A DNA stretch of 64,000 nt from Protonemura montana (GCA_947568835.1 OX387610.1:14613001-14677000), one strand, 5' to 3'. Positions 11,101 through 21,905 are shown, counted from the stretch's first letter. Program-made: numbers and translations. Notes: a model not told the origin generated them from the sequence alone.

Positions 11101-11399
11101 TTCAGTTTTATGCTGAATTTTTCTGCATCACATGATTCGGCTGCAGAGCTGATTGTAATTCCCTTGTACCGATCCTTTCTACCTTCAAATATCTTGTCTG
11201 TGTCTGTCATTTTAGTAAGCAATCTTTTAGAGTAGTTCGATGGTAGATCAATTCTTCCTGACTGCTTATCTGAAGATAATTTAGTTGTGCTGAAGTGCTT
11301 GCAAGATAATGAACTTTGACTGATGTTATCCCATATTCTTTTCGGTAAAGAGTTATGTAATAATTTCCAATTATTTGTTCGGAGTAGTATAAAACTCAT
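8191..11399 (-). CDS. NUDT6: NUDT6-type Nudix hydrolase, four exons
   Basis: Exons 11399-11099, 9501-9193, 8655-8453 and 8376-8191 sum to 999 nt, giving 332 residues plus TAG, with GT-AG borders and matching phases. Human NUDT6 is about 316 residues. The N-terminus (MSFILLRTNNWKLLHNSL) is basic and lacks acids early on, which fits a mitochondrial presequence. It is followed by IFEGRKDRYKGITISSA, the NUDT6-type N-terminal domain. The Nudix box spans the exon 2/3 junction at about residues 199-221: GYVESGE, then DIEVAAIREVLEETSI. It fits Gx5Ex7REUxEE, but the usual Gly before the final aliphatic residue is Ser. Nudix enzymes hydrolyse nucleoside diphosphates linked to another group; the substrate here is unknown. 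Intron 1 carries a 5S-SINE. The gene is divergent from the CEPT1-like gene. Confidence 0.92.
9549..9985 (-). mobile_element. 5S rRNA-derived SINE (SINE3 type), single-head copy in NUDT6 intron 1
   Basis: Reading the minus strand from about 9980, the head contains AACACCGGTTCTCGTTAGAT, CACCGAAGTTATGCAACAC and GTATTGGATGGGTGACC. These are the A-box side and C-box of animal 5S rRNA. A body follows with the core CCTTCGGAAGGGACGTTAAG and the tail AACACCACAAAT. It has one head only, making it the best reference for the unexpanded element. It is transcriptionally dead or silent as far as sequence can tell. Confidence 0.85.
9986..11069. other. Remainder of NUDT6 intron 1, mostly unique AT-rich DNA
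   Basis: The only recognisable piece is at about 10086-10125, where CAGTGACGCTATATCGCGTC matches, inverted, the 5' flank of the tRNA-SINE copy at about 55601-55640. No exon with supporting splice sites was found. Confidence 0.5.
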
Positions 11400-11894
11400 T
11401 TACAAAAGTCACTCGCAAGTTCATTGGCACTTTACTGTAAAAAATGCTTTCAAGATGATCTTTTACAATGCTGCAAGCTGCACATTCAAGAAGTTAGAGA
11501 TAACCTTGGAAAAAAACTATTATATATTAAGTTGTGATTTGCAATAAATTTGTAGGCCAATTTAAAAATTTTCAAGTGTAATACGGCCATCTTGGAAGAG
11601 GGGAGTGGGGGTAATTTGTGGAAATAGGCACCCTGTGTGCGTCATTGGATGGCGTGTCGATAGGCGTAAATTTGGCCTGAATCGAAATTCGAAGGAAAGG
11701 AATGCGATGCGTTTGAAATGGTGCGTCGTTGTAGGTTGTAGCTTTTACATTGAAATGTATAATATTTTTGTATATGAACGAGTTTGCTTGTTAAATCCCA
11801 AACAGTGAAATATCGTTTGGGTGGTGAGATTTATTTCTTACTATATCGCTTTAATCCGCATTTCTTACTGGTGTAACACGCAGTGAAGTCGATA
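11400..11894. promoter_or_regulatory. Divergent promoter region between the NUDT6-like and CEPT1-like genes
   Basis: The two start codons are 495 bp apart and face away from each other. CGGCCATCTTGG at 11583-11594 is the reverse complement of a YY1-type CCAAGATGGC site, often found near transcription starts of TATA-less genes. The CEPT1-like ATG is preceded by TAACACGCAG (11874-11883), which could be a splice acceptor after an untranslated exon. No TATA box is evident. Regulation is inferred. Confidence 0.4.
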
Positions 11895-13034
11895 ATGGCA
11901 ATTACCAGGCATAAAATCCTAACCTCTGGACAACTAAAACATCTGAGCGCTCACAAATACAACTGCATCAACCTGAGTATCATTGATCCGTACTTACAAC
12001 CATGGTGGACATATGTTGTCAACAAAGTGCCGCTGTGGTTGGCACCGAATCTTATTACTATGACAGGTCTAGCCGTGAACATCGTAACAACTCTCATACT
12101 GGTCTGGTTTAGTCCGGATGCAAAAGAAGAAGCTCCTCGTTGGGCCTACTTCTTATGCGCATTGGGCTTGTTCATCTATCAGACGCTTGACGCTATCGAT
12201 GGCAAACAAGCTCGAAGGACGAACACCTCCACACCTCTTGGCGAACTGTTTGACCACGGATGCGACTCTGTCTCGATTGTGTTTGTCGGCCTATCAGCGT
12301 GCATCGCAGCGCAACTGGGCCACTTTCCATTGCTCATGTTCGCCAACTGTTTCTGCAGCATCGCTCTATTTTACTGCGCTCACTGGCGAACGTACTTCAG
12401 CGGTCAAATGATGTTTGGCAAAGTCGACGTGACAGAAGCGCAAATGTGCATCATGGTCATCCACTTGATCTCTGCCCTATTCGGCCCAAGCATCTGGATG
12501 AAAACCATCGGCTATCTCAACGTACGTATCAACCAAGTGACCTGCTGCGCATTTTTCCTATCATATCTTGTCGTGTTACTTCAGTTTCTTTCGAGCCTGT
12601 TCAAGTCCTACGACAAACACGTGCCCTTGCGTGAGTTCTTCAAGAATAATCTAGCGCCTGGCCTGCCTCTCCTGTACGTCGTCGGTCCTGCTTACGTAGT
12701 TTCGCAAGTGAGCGCCTCAAACGTGTACCTAAACCACACGTCTCTCTTCATCATCACGTTCGGGCTGGTCGCGGCCAAAGTCACAAACTGCCTCGTGGTC
12801 TGCCACATGACAAAGCATCGAATGCAACTGGCAAACACTGCCTTCGTCGGAATCGGCCTGCTCGTCGTAAATCAGTATTTCAACTCAGTATTCCAAGATT
12901 ACTTAGTGTTGTGGGTCAGTCTGTTTTTCATTGTGTTTGATCTGGTGTTGTATTCCTTACGGGTGTGTACCGAAATTTGCGACCATCTCGGGATAGAACT
13001 TTTTACCATTCCGAGCGCTGGTAGCAGGGAGTGA
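11895..13034 (+). CDS. Choline/ethanolamine phosphotransferase (CEPT1/CHPT1-like), single coding exon
   Basis: An open frame of 379 codons from ATG at 11895 (context GATAATGG) to TGA. The frame is open 12 nt further upstream but has no earlier ATG. The CDP-alcohol phosphotransferase signature DG-x2-AR-x8-G-x3-D-x3-D is complete: D102, G103, A106, R107, G116, D120 and D124 (DAIDGKQARRTN...GELFDHGCD). Such enzymes join CDP-choline or CDP-ethanolamine to diacylglycerol in the ER or Golgi, the last step of the Kennedy pathway. Several hydrophobic segments give a polytopic membrane protein. Length and flanking motifs (WLAPNLIT near 48-55, AKVTNCLVVCHMTK and NQYFNS near the C-terminus) agree with animal CEPT1/CHPT1. 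Which head group it prefers cannot be read. No coding intron is present, whereas animal homologues are usually spliced, so intron loss or a retrocopy is possible. Confidence 0.95.
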   Translation: MAITRHKILTSGQLKHLSAHKYNCINLSIIDPYLQPWWTYVVNKVPLWLAPNLITMTGLAVNIVTTLILVWFSPDAKEEAPRWAYFLCALGLFIYQTLDAIDGKQARRTNTSTPLGELFDHGCDSVSIVFVGLSACIAAQLGHFPLLMFANCFCSIALFYCAHWRTYFSGQMMFGKVDVTEAQMCIMVIHLISALFGPSIWMKTIGYLNVRINQVTCCAFFLSYLVVLLQFLSSLFKSYDKHVPLREFFKNNLAPGLPLLYVVGPAYVVSQVSASNVYLNHTSLFIITFGLVAAKVTNCLVVCHMTKHRMQLANTAFVGIGLLVVNQYFNSVFQDYLVLWVSLFFIVFDLVLYSLRVCTEICDHLGIELFTIPSAGSRE

Positions 13035-13229
13035 TCTGCAGTTTTTATCGATCGACGAGAATCGACGAGTGAAGTGAATGATCTTTGCGAGTTCACACAG
13101 TGTGATCAATAATTATGTGCACTCGAGTATTGTTAGCTAGCTGCTTTGTGTTGCCACATCAAAATGCTGCACCTTGTGATATGATATTGTATTATATTAT
13201 ACATAATAACATAGTTATTTTAATCCATA

Positions 13230-13235
13230 AATAAA
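13230..13235 (+). promoter_or_regulatory. Polyadenylation signal of the CEPT1-like gene
   Basis: AATAAA lies 196 nt past the TGA and is followed by T-rich DNA (TTTTTATATTTCTCTG). It is the first AATAAA after the stop. Confidence 0.65.
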
Positions 13236-15269
13236 TTATTGCTTTTTATATTTCTCTGTTCTTCATTTATTCAATTGTTCACCTTTTTACAGGCCATCTG
13301 GACAATGATCTAGATGCTGTTTAACCTATAGTTTAAAATCAGTTAACCTCTCACTTATTATTATCCAATTGTTAGCTCTCAAAAGTTAAGTTGTCAGCCA
13401 ATTTAAATTCAGCACAGTATGCTCAATGAATCCTTCCTTTTTTCCCCTCTCCATTTACAAATGAAAAACATGAAACCTCTCATTCTATTGGAGGTAATAA
13501 ACAACTTGTTATATTTATTAATTTTCAATTGTGGTACAATAATTCATTTAAAGGCGAGACATGCTGTCAGAGTCTTCCCCTTCTCACACCTGCGTTTATC
13601 TTGTGTTTACTCAAGCGTTGGCCCCCCTGTGGAGTCAACGTCAGAAGAACCAGTATTGCTTGGTGCACGTTCAGATCGGCCCGGTATGTGGTCCAAGCAA
13701 ACCTTCGCTTGCTGCTAAATCCTGATTGCAAACTTTGCTTTTTTAATACATTTTGACACGACAGGATGTGCTCTAAGCGATTAAATTCATAAGTTGGATA
13801 GAATTGATTTAATAAAACAGAGAAACGTCTTCCCCTTGAATTCGTTTTGTTTTCCCCCTTTTTTTTTAATTAGCCTAGGCTTTTTGCAATACAGAGATGT
13901 GTCAGAAATTGCATACTCTCTCCGCTCAGGTACAGAATATTCTTCCCCGAGTCGCGTATCGACCGCTTGAAAAGAGATGGCGTGACTCGTAAATATTTTA
14001 AATGAATGATTTATTGAGTTTTCTTTTCCTTGTTTGTCATTATGGCATGTGTCGTCGGTATTGAATCTCACGGTGTTTCATATAGCGACACATAATGGAA
14101 CGACCCCCTTGAAAAAAACTAAAACAAAATTGATATATTGATTGCGGTTTGTGCCTATTTCTAGGGGGAGCGAGGGCTCTTAAAACACTGGTTTTGATTT
14201 TACATGTTTTCTCTAAATATTTGTTTGATTTATTTTGATTTACTTTCAGTTTATTGTCTTAAAAACATGACATGTTATTGAAGAAACACATAAACAAGAT
14301 GGATTGGTTTGTAAAGTGGTTTGTACCCTCTCAGTCACATTAAAAATACTCTTTTAATTAAATATCTCTATAGAATACTAACCAAATTATATATCATCTT
14401 TTAGTTTATATATTAAATTATATAAATAATTTGTTTTTCTGAAATTCGTTAATTTCTTTAAGGGATTTGCTGTTAGTCAAGGAACCCAGGCTCTGAAACT
14501 TCTCTCCCTCATTTTCCTTACGTATCCGTGTAGATTTAATAAACATCTACAAAAAAAAAACATAAAAATTCTGAAGCACAAGTTGTTGCTTTGTATCTAA
14601 GATGATGGAGAGTGCCCATCACGTTCAGGATGAATAATGTGCCAGCTTGTGCCCTAACTTTCCGGGCGACGAACCAGTGTCCCGTCGCTCGGCGCTATGT
14701 CAGACAAATTTCTAGCTAACTCTCTTTGAACCACCACATTCTGCCGCCAATTTGCATAGAAGCCCGATTATCGGAATTAATAATTCGCTTGCATATTCAA
14801 ACTGATATCCATTCCGCCAAACTGTGCTCGTTAAAAAAAATAACCTGTTGAAACTAATTTCCTCTTGGTTTGGTTACTGGATGATTTATGATATGTTATT
14901 TTTAAATAATAGGCTGCCTATAGCCTGCCAATATCCAATTTGACCCAGACGGGTTTTGTTAGGTGTGGTAGCTACGCTTGTACTGCACGCTTTCGAAACA
15001 ATAACTCCCGCCTAGATAGGGAATAACAATTTATTGAATTCCAAAACGGATTGCTTTTAAAATAATTAATAAACGGAAGTCGTGCTATAGTAATTTAGTT
15101 AACATGTCAAATCTTAAAATAAGTCACCTTTCCTCGCCTCTAAATTTGACAAGCTATTTAGAAGAAGAAAAAAAAACACTTAATTGTTTTCACTTACGAA
15201 ACGCAAGAAATAGTTTTGAGGTTATGGTATATTAACTGTTTACCTGTTGCTCATTCTATTGTTTATTAT
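13236..15269. other. Intergenic DNA, no gene recognised
   Basis: AT-rich, with short unsupported ORFs only (longest about 99 codons, no recognisable motif). No tandem repeat, tRNA or copy of the dispersed families was noticed here. Confidence 0.5.
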
Positions 15270-15642
15270 TTTACAGCTACGATATTTCATTTTCAAGTGG
15301 GTAACTCCGAGTAGCGAGAGTGTTTTGTCGCCGGCCACGTTAGTTGCCTGTCGAGGAGGCCAGGAGGCGTTGCGTTCACGTCTCGTTGCTCGGTTCTTCT
15401 TGGTTTGAATATTTGGATCTCTTCGCTGCCTGGCGGTTGCAGCTCAGTTTCTCTCTGGAGACGATCGAGGAAGCGTGTTGGCGTGCTGCGACCTGGATTA
15501 CTGTGTGTTACGATATGATTTCTGACATTCGCGTTTTTCTTTAGTGACTTTTCTCTCTCCGTGCTGTTCGACAACGAAGAAAAGCAAAACGATTTTCAGA
15601 GAGCATTCAGTGTGTTTATTTTTCACGTATGGATAGCAAATG
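15270..15642 (+). other. Possible untranslated exon: CpG-rich block ending in a consensus splice donor
   Basis: A GC- and CpG-richer block than its surroundings. It begins after TATTTTACAG (15265-15274) and ends AATGATAA/GTAAGTTT with the donor at about 15643. There is no long ORF on the plus strand. It could be a non-coding first or internal exon of a plus-strand transcript, but nothing links it to a gene here. Confidence 0.2.
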
Positions 15643-17794
15643 ATAAGTAAGTTTACCATTGAAATTAATATAAAATTGTTGCTTATAAATATTGTCATGA
15701 TGTATTTATCTTTATCTTGTTTCGACTTCTGGGCTTACTTACTGGCCTTATCTGTCTCTGATAAAATCATCAGGGATCTCAACAGATTCAGATTAGGGTG
15801 CAGGAATATGAAGATAACCGAGAATTCTAATGTTATAAAACACAAAAACAGATAGAAATCCGAGAAATTACTTCGCCTTGACATTGCTAGCAGCCTTTCC
15901 ATACCCAGCATTTGCTTTTAATTTGCATGACAACTAGTTAACATGTCGAAGAGTAATCTTTCATCCTATGTCATGATGACAGCTCAAAAACTCTTGTAAA
16001 TCATTTACATTTATAATTTTCTTATTGTTGGCCACTTAAAAATAGGGCGGGCCGAAAAACAGTTTGTTGTACACAGGCGAATGTCACTTCTTGCTCTTTT
16101 TATGAGCATTACACATTCTATGTCGATGATATCAGAGTGAAAAGTAGCCAACAGAAAAAGTACACTGCATTTCTTCACATGGATAGTATTTTCCTCGTCC
16201 GTATAATTATGTGGTTTTAGTGGCTGGCCAAATGTTTTCGTAAATCTTGTGTTCACGATCCGAACCTTACTACGTGATAATCGCTCCTCCAACCCTTTTT
16301 TTTCCACTCGCTGGTTTCTTTTTCTTTCAGTTTCTTTATTTATTTTTTTTTCTCCTGTTGTCCTATTCTGACAGAGCTAGAATCCCATCTCACGAATCAG
16401 TCCGCTTCTTAGCTCGCACATCTTTGTCTCTTTCTGTAACTTGTTTCTCTCTCTCTCTTAGACTTGGCCAAGTCTTTCTTTCTCCTGTTTTGGGTCTTCT
16501 GATGTCAAAAGATGACATGCGACGTAAACCAGTAGCGGCCGACACTATCTGAAAGAAGCTGGACAATCCAAAACCAAAAACAACACAACAAAAATCAACC
16601 GGCACGGAAATTCCCAATTCTATAGAAAACTGAAAAGCGGCCACGTACAACACCACCTCGATTTCAACGGTCGATTTCGAGCGACGCGAGATTTTCGAGA
16701 AATAAACGCACAAGAAAACTCTGGTCGCTATACGTGACACACAATCAAAGCTAACTACATCACCAGGTTTAATTAGACATTTTCTCGGCCACCACCGCGT
16801 CATTGCGATTTGAAAGGAGTCCAATTTAAATTCTAACAGTTAGACAAAAGACAGATACCTGGCGTTCCGTTCCACCTCGCCGAGTTCATCGTATCTCGGC
16901 GCTACCGAAAGCGCGCGAACGAAAAATAAGCCACAATTGGACTGGAATCGGTTTTTAGTAAGGTATAACCTCGTACGCTCTGCACAACTGCATGAGCGAT
17001 TGTATTGTGTATACCACTTTAGCTCTAGAGAGAGGTGGATTTTTTTTTCCCAAACACGATTTGATGAGAGTGTTGAAATGTTTGATGTGGATAGCCCGAG
17101 GTGGCCGGAGGATAGACCGAAATTGCCTTCAAAAACATCTCGCCGACAAATTGTCTGCTTATGAGAAGAGTGGTGTTCGCTGCTCTCTTTCTTTGCCAGA
17201 AGAACGTGAAGTAAATGAACAATTCTAAGAGAAAATATTGGGATCGTTGCTCTCAAATATCACAGTAGTCGCTAGGTAATTTATCTTGAATTCAACCATC
17301 CTATTATTATCATAGCTGTGCAGGTTTCTGTGGTTTTTTGAGCTGAATTTACGTTCATTGCTTGTGAATTGAATCTGAATTCTCGCTTCCAATTGACCTT
17401 CGGGTCGAGTCGTAGAAGCTGAATCTCTACCCCCGTGAAAACAGCATCCCCTGAACCTTGAGAGTAAATCAAACAAAAGCAACCATAAATCGAAGAGAAC
17501 CTTTTTCCCCCGAAATGCTACATTTTGTCAGGGCAATGTGTCACAACAAAAAATATTGCAGTAACACCTGTCACATCACTCGTCACATCGCGAGGGTTGT
17601 TTGTGTAGATTTTCGCTGCTAGGGGTTGGTTATTTTTTGTACCAACAAGAAGCCCACGTATAGATAACAGAATGCCCGACCCGGAATATCAGAAAATACC
17701 GAGAGGTTTTCCCGTTTGCTTTTCGGACGTTTTTGCTACCATCGGCAGGGCACCGATGTTTCCACCAAGAAAATAACATATCTACTTTTGGAAA
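15643..17794. other. Intergenic DNA, no gene recognised
   Basis: Pyrimidine-rich at 16280-16480. Minus-strand ORFs of 144 codons (16390-16824) and 138 codons (16840-17256) lack motifs, strong start context or splice support and are not called as genes. Confidence 0.45.
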
Positions 17795-17956
17795 GGAAGC
17801 TAGACTGGAAAAATGTGCAACCGAACCGGGTTACGAACCCGGGACCTCCCAATTGCCGGTCGGGTGCTCTACAATTGGGACCGGCTATTGACCGGCAATT
17901 GGGAGGTCCCGGGTTCGTATCCCGATTCAGTTGCACATTTTTCCAATCCAGCTTCC
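17795..17956. repeat. Head-to-head tRNA-like hairpin, 67-bp arms
   Basis: The arms 17795-17861 and 17890-17956 are inverted copies with few mismatches around a 28-nt spacer. Each arm contains a B-box-like GGTTCGTATCCC (the left arm GGGTTACGAACCCGG is its complement) and GTGCAACC/GGTTGCAC-type ends. The same tRNA-like segment occurs singly at 26504-26570, so this is two copies of that element in opposite orientation. Confidence 0.75.
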
Positions 17957-19900
17957 TCTCCATCATCCGCTTGCTGGTTTAAGCTCCCTAACGGAAATGC
18001 CAGAAAAACCAAAAATAGCTACTTTTTTCCATAACTCGTATATCCGTTTAGTTTTTGTGATACACATAATTTTATTTGTGAATTACTTACACCTTTTGCT
18101 GCCACATTTTTACATATTATTTGGCGCACTTTTAAAAAAGGGCTTTATCACAAAAATAAACCACCTTAAATTTGACAATCTGCAAATTCGATTAATTTGG
18201 CTTTCAGGAAGTCATCGTATCGTACCTATATCCTTAAGAAGATTCGCAGGAAAGGAAGTAGATGTCATTTTGGTTCGTGTATTTTGCATAGACTCATAAG
18301 GAATTGTCGGATGTGCTATGGGAGCAGTTATTGAACCTATGTTGAAATCACGGATGCTACAGCAGGCAAATTATGCCAGCTGTTCGGTTCATTGCAAATC
18401 CCGGTAGCGACAAGGCAAAGTCACATCCTTTCACAAGCCTCTTCTTCGCTTTGATATCAAATAAATTGGGCAGCTCCGTCTTTCTGTTAGAAGCTCAACT
18501 TAATTTTTGTTTAATCTGGGTCTTTCAAAACCTACTGTCCATATCAATTGACTCTTGAGGCGGCCAAGACAAATCTTCGAGCTGTTTTACAACTTTTGGT
18601 GCCTTTCTAGCAACAAAGGACTTCTTAGCAGGGATTAGAATCGGAATTAAGCAGAAATTTTTACTATTAGTCAATTGGAATCGGAATGTTTGATTTTACC
18701 AAAAAAATTCTATTAAAAAATTAACACTTTATCTATGTGTGGTCTGCATGGACTGCACTGCTTACTTTGCTATTTGTATAATTTGTAATTTGATAGAGAC
18801 CGAACAGAACAATTGAAATCAAAATCAACATTTTTACTGTGCGTTTTGTGGAATCGGAAGTTTTCTCATGAGCTTTCCGGAATTGGAATTAGAATTTGTA
18901 TTATTTTGTGGGAGGAATCGGAATCGAAAAACATAAAAATTCCTGTCCCAGCTTCTTAGAAGATGGAAATCCGCTCACATGATTTGTGTAAAATTGAAAC
19001 CAATGACAAAACTAACATCTCTTTAAGATCACACAATTACTAGTTCCATTTCCAACAACGTCTTATCACAAATCACATAGTCTTCTGTTTTTATCTCGTC
19101 TCATCTGCACGCATTTCTTCCTCGTCAAGAATGTTTCTGCATGTAAACGCGTGAAACGTGCATTCCCAGTTTTCTCACAAGACAAGCAGGACACGACTTA
19201 CGCACATGTGCGGTGCGTGTAGTACGCACGCACGCACGCACGCACGCACGTGATGTCGATGCGTCCTGCGGCTGAAATCTTGTTAGTCCCGGAAGTCGAC
19301 GGTTTGGGTGAGAGAGAGATGGCTTCCGTTGTCACTCGTGTAAACGAGCCGTCATCGGCAGCGTTCGTAATTGCTCGGCACACCAATTACTGTACTTGTT
19401 AACGCTTGACACATCCGTTTGTTAACTAGAGTGCATGTCGCTCTAGCTCGAAACTCGGCGGCCATTTTAAGTGATATCTTATTTTGAAAGACCGTTTTGA
19501 AGGTTCTTTGATTAGCGCAGTGAGCGAAGCAAATTCAAAAAATTCGTTTCGTGTTTTTTTATTTTGTAAGTATTTTGAGCTCTCCCAGCCATAAGGTTGC
19601 TCCAATTCTGATTAAACTTGTACAGTAAATTGATCTAATTGTGCTTATTTCAGTAAAATCGATTCAAAAAATGTTACATCGCTCAAAATTCTCCAAAAAT
19701 TAGGTTAACTTTCACAAATTATCCCACTTTTTAAAGCCAAAATTTCTTGATGTAGTACCGAGCTTCTCAAATTTGTAGCAAAGAACTCCCAATATTTGTC
19801 ACATCATACAATATCTCGAAAAACAAAACTTCTTAACATTACGCACAGGCAATAGAGACAAAGCCAAAATGGCGGACATCAGCTGATATGATTTTCACTG
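17957..19900. other. Intergenic DNA, no gene recognised
   Basis: Only an ACGC microsatellite (19225-19250) stands out. The flanking sequence 19260-19390 is CpG-rich but has no supported ORF. Confidence 0.45.
19225..19250. repeat. ACGC tetranucleotide microsatellite
   Basis: About six tandem CGCA units, preceded by GTGCGTGTAGTA, so slightly longer if degenerate units are counted. Confidence 0.9.
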
Positions 19901-19904
19901 TTTT

Positions 19905-19985
19905 TAAAAATGACAGTTGGCTCACACTTCATCCCAGAATGACCGGTGGCGCCTCTTCCGGGAGAATAAATTCTCTACTTAAACG
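19905..19985. repeat. Dispersed repeat family D, copy 1
   Basis: Shares an ordered set of short blocks with four other sites: AATGACAGTTGGC(T/C), a (C)CGGTGGCG(C/T)C block and CGGGAGA. The other sites are 21418-21590, 29790-29970, 32140-32240 and 39358-39450. It is probably part of a non-autonomous element; no ends were found. Confidence 0.45.
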
Positions 19986-19994
19986 ACACATAGC

Positions 19995-20281
19995 TGAATT
20001 TTAATTTCGATATTTCTCGTAGGTTAACTCGCTTTTGAGACTTTTCACGCTCAAAAAATCTCCATCAATGTTTACCTCAACGATTGATATACACGTAGAG
20101 ATATTAAAAAGCGAGTAACCTACGAGAAATATCGAAATTAAATATCATACGACAGTGGCTCCACTTAACGTGATGTTCCGGTACTCTGCATTTTTGTCGG
20201 TAAGGTAGTCATTTGGCGGCCATCTTTCACGCAGAGACTGTAACATTGACGTTGTTTCTCTACCTAGAACCTACACTCAAC
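19995..20281. mobile_element. Foldback element family A, copy 3 (left arm truncated)
   Basis: Contains the family A inner arms (CGATATTTCTCGTAGGTTAA and its inverse), the loop segment with CAACGATTGATATACACG, and the right arm ending CTACACTCAACG at 20281. The outer left arm is missing. The loop lies in the opposite orientation to the copies at 47303 and 56385. Confidence 0.75.
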
Positions 20282-20412
20282 GCTACAAGCGTAAGAGAGT
20301 ACTGGTTATAAAAAGAAGCCTGAATCATGGCGGTTTGTCTCGTTGTTTGTCTGACCTGCACTGTACCTCGCTGTTAGGCACCATGAGTAGGATGGAATGG
20401 GATACGACCAGG
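20282..20412 (+). promoter_or_regulatory. TATA-containing block with an ATG and a splice donor (possible promoter and first exon)
   Basis: GTTATAAAAAGAAGCC (from about 20304) is followed by ATCATGGCGG, then by ATGAGTAGG (from about 20383) opening ten codons up to ACCAG/GTAATTG at about 20411. The first 60 bp (TACAAGCGTAAGAGA...ATGGCGGTTT) recurs at about 56919-56970 in another intron. The block is therefore a repeat fragment or a promoter carried by a repeat. No downstream coding exon was identified. Confidence 0.25.
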
Positions 20413-20744
20413 TAATTGTTATTCTCCACACTGCACAGAGTACCTCCATCACGGGTCGTTACTGTGGCCAAGTACTAATCACATGTTGATGCCATCAACA
20501 TAGAAATGTTTAGTGCTGATTGAAACTGATGGGATCACGTCACAGTTTTTGCTCTGTGCGGGTATTTGATTATTTTGCGTGATGCGTCTCATGAGAATGG
20601 AGTTGCTAATTGTGACAGTTTATCATTTTGATTGTGCAAGATTGGCGTTGATGTTGTTTTAGCGTTGTGCTTAGCAATTTCGGTCTTAATGCATGTTTTA
20701 AGTGTGCAAAAAAATATCTTCACGTTTTTTTTTCATAGTTATAA

Positions 20745-20995
20745 GACTCATGTCTACTTGATTTAAACTTAGCACTAGTTTTAACAAAAACTATTTCAAC
20801 TGACTTTTGAATGCTTAGTGAAGAACAACTGAATTTCCCAACGTTTCGTAACTTGTACCTGTTACTTTATCAAGGGTTAAAGTAGTCGTTTAGTTGCTTT
20901 AACCCTTGATAAAGTAACAGGTACAAGTTACGAAACGTTGGGAAATTCAGTTGTTCTTCACTTAGCATTCAAACCCCTGTTGAAATAGTTTTTTT
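20745..20995. mobile_element. Foldback element family C, copy 1, near-perfect hairpin
   Basis: The inner arms 20811-20882 and 20897-20968 match at 71 of 72 positions. Less conserved outer arms (AAAAACTATTTCAACTG and its inverse) extend the pairing to about 100 bp per side. The internal landmarks TCCCAACGTTTCGTAACTTG and GTACCTGTTACTTTATCAAG define the family. Confidence 0.85.
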
Positions 20996-21417
20996 TCACT
21001 GTTTTTATTTCTTCTCTCAGTCGTTTTAGAAAACAACCAAAATGTTGCGTTTTGAATACAACTACAAAATATGTCTCATGCCAAGATGTATTTTTAGGTT
21101 AATGTACGACATCATTCATTATGTCAAAAATGCTTAAAGATTTACAAAAGCGATATTTTATTCCCTACCATCTTTACACTGATGTCAGCAGTCGAGCTCA
21201 TGAGATGTAAGTTATGAGAGAATTATTATTCCTCACACTTAAGACATCACGGGTCGTTACAAGATAAAGTACTAATCACGTGTTGAAATATTAATGTCTA
21301 TCAAAATATTTACAGTTGATTGAAACAGATGACGTTTAATTATTTTTTTCCTTCTCTCGCACCGAGCAAGTGGTAGACAGCTCTGGGTGGCTCGGTTTTC
21401 GTAGCTTTTCAACCAAA

Positions 21418-21590
21418 GAACTTTTTTTCCCGACTGAGGCGCCACCTGTCGTTTTAGGGTTGACATGTGGGCCAACTGTCATTTTTAAATAAAAGCTGTA
21501 CAAATTATCTCCGTTGAATTCCACCATCTTGAATTTGCTCTAAAGCTGCTGTCGTGACAAGAGTAATTATAACAATCTTGTGAGTTCCTT
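21418..21590. repeat. Dispersed repeat family D, copy 2
   Basis: GAGGCGCCACCTGTCGTTTTAGGGTTGACATG...CCAACTGTCATTTTTAAAT, continuing to a block with TTATAACAATCTTG that is also present after copy 3. Shares block order with 29790-29970. Confidence 0.5.
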
Positions 21591-21734
21591 TGCATTTGTA
21601 TTAAGTATTTTCCTTACACATAATTGGTTAGTTAGTAAAAAATGCCAATTTGTTCGGGATTTTATTTCAGAAAATACAAAATACATAAGTTTTTTTAGTT
21701 ATTGACCCTGATTATTTTATTTAGATGCATTTAG

Positions 21735-21905
21735 GAAGCTTAAACTAGGTAATTGTTAGAATTTTATGTGATTCTTTTGTTATTGGAAAATTGTCAGGAC
21801 TGCTCTAACCCTTGATAAAGTAACAGGTACAAGTTACGAAACGTTGGGAAATTTATTTGTTCTTCACTTTAGTATTTAAACCCAGTTGAAATAGTTTTTG
21901 TTAAG
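21735..21905. mobile_element. Foldback element family C, copy 2 (right half only)
   Basis: Begins AGGTAATTGTTAGAATTTTA, passes through CCTTGATAAAGTAACAGG and ACGAAACGTTGGGAAATT, and ends CCAGTTGAAATAGTTTTTGTT. The left arm is absent. The 5' part matches the interior of the copy at 59530-59860. Confidence 0.7.

Noticed and set aside
12118-12634. Overlapping ORFs inside the phosphotransferase gene
   Set aside because: Shadow frames of a strongly conserved coding sequence.
16390-17256. Two minus-strand ORFs of 144 and 138 codons as genes
   Set aside because: No motif, low-complexity composition and no splice support.
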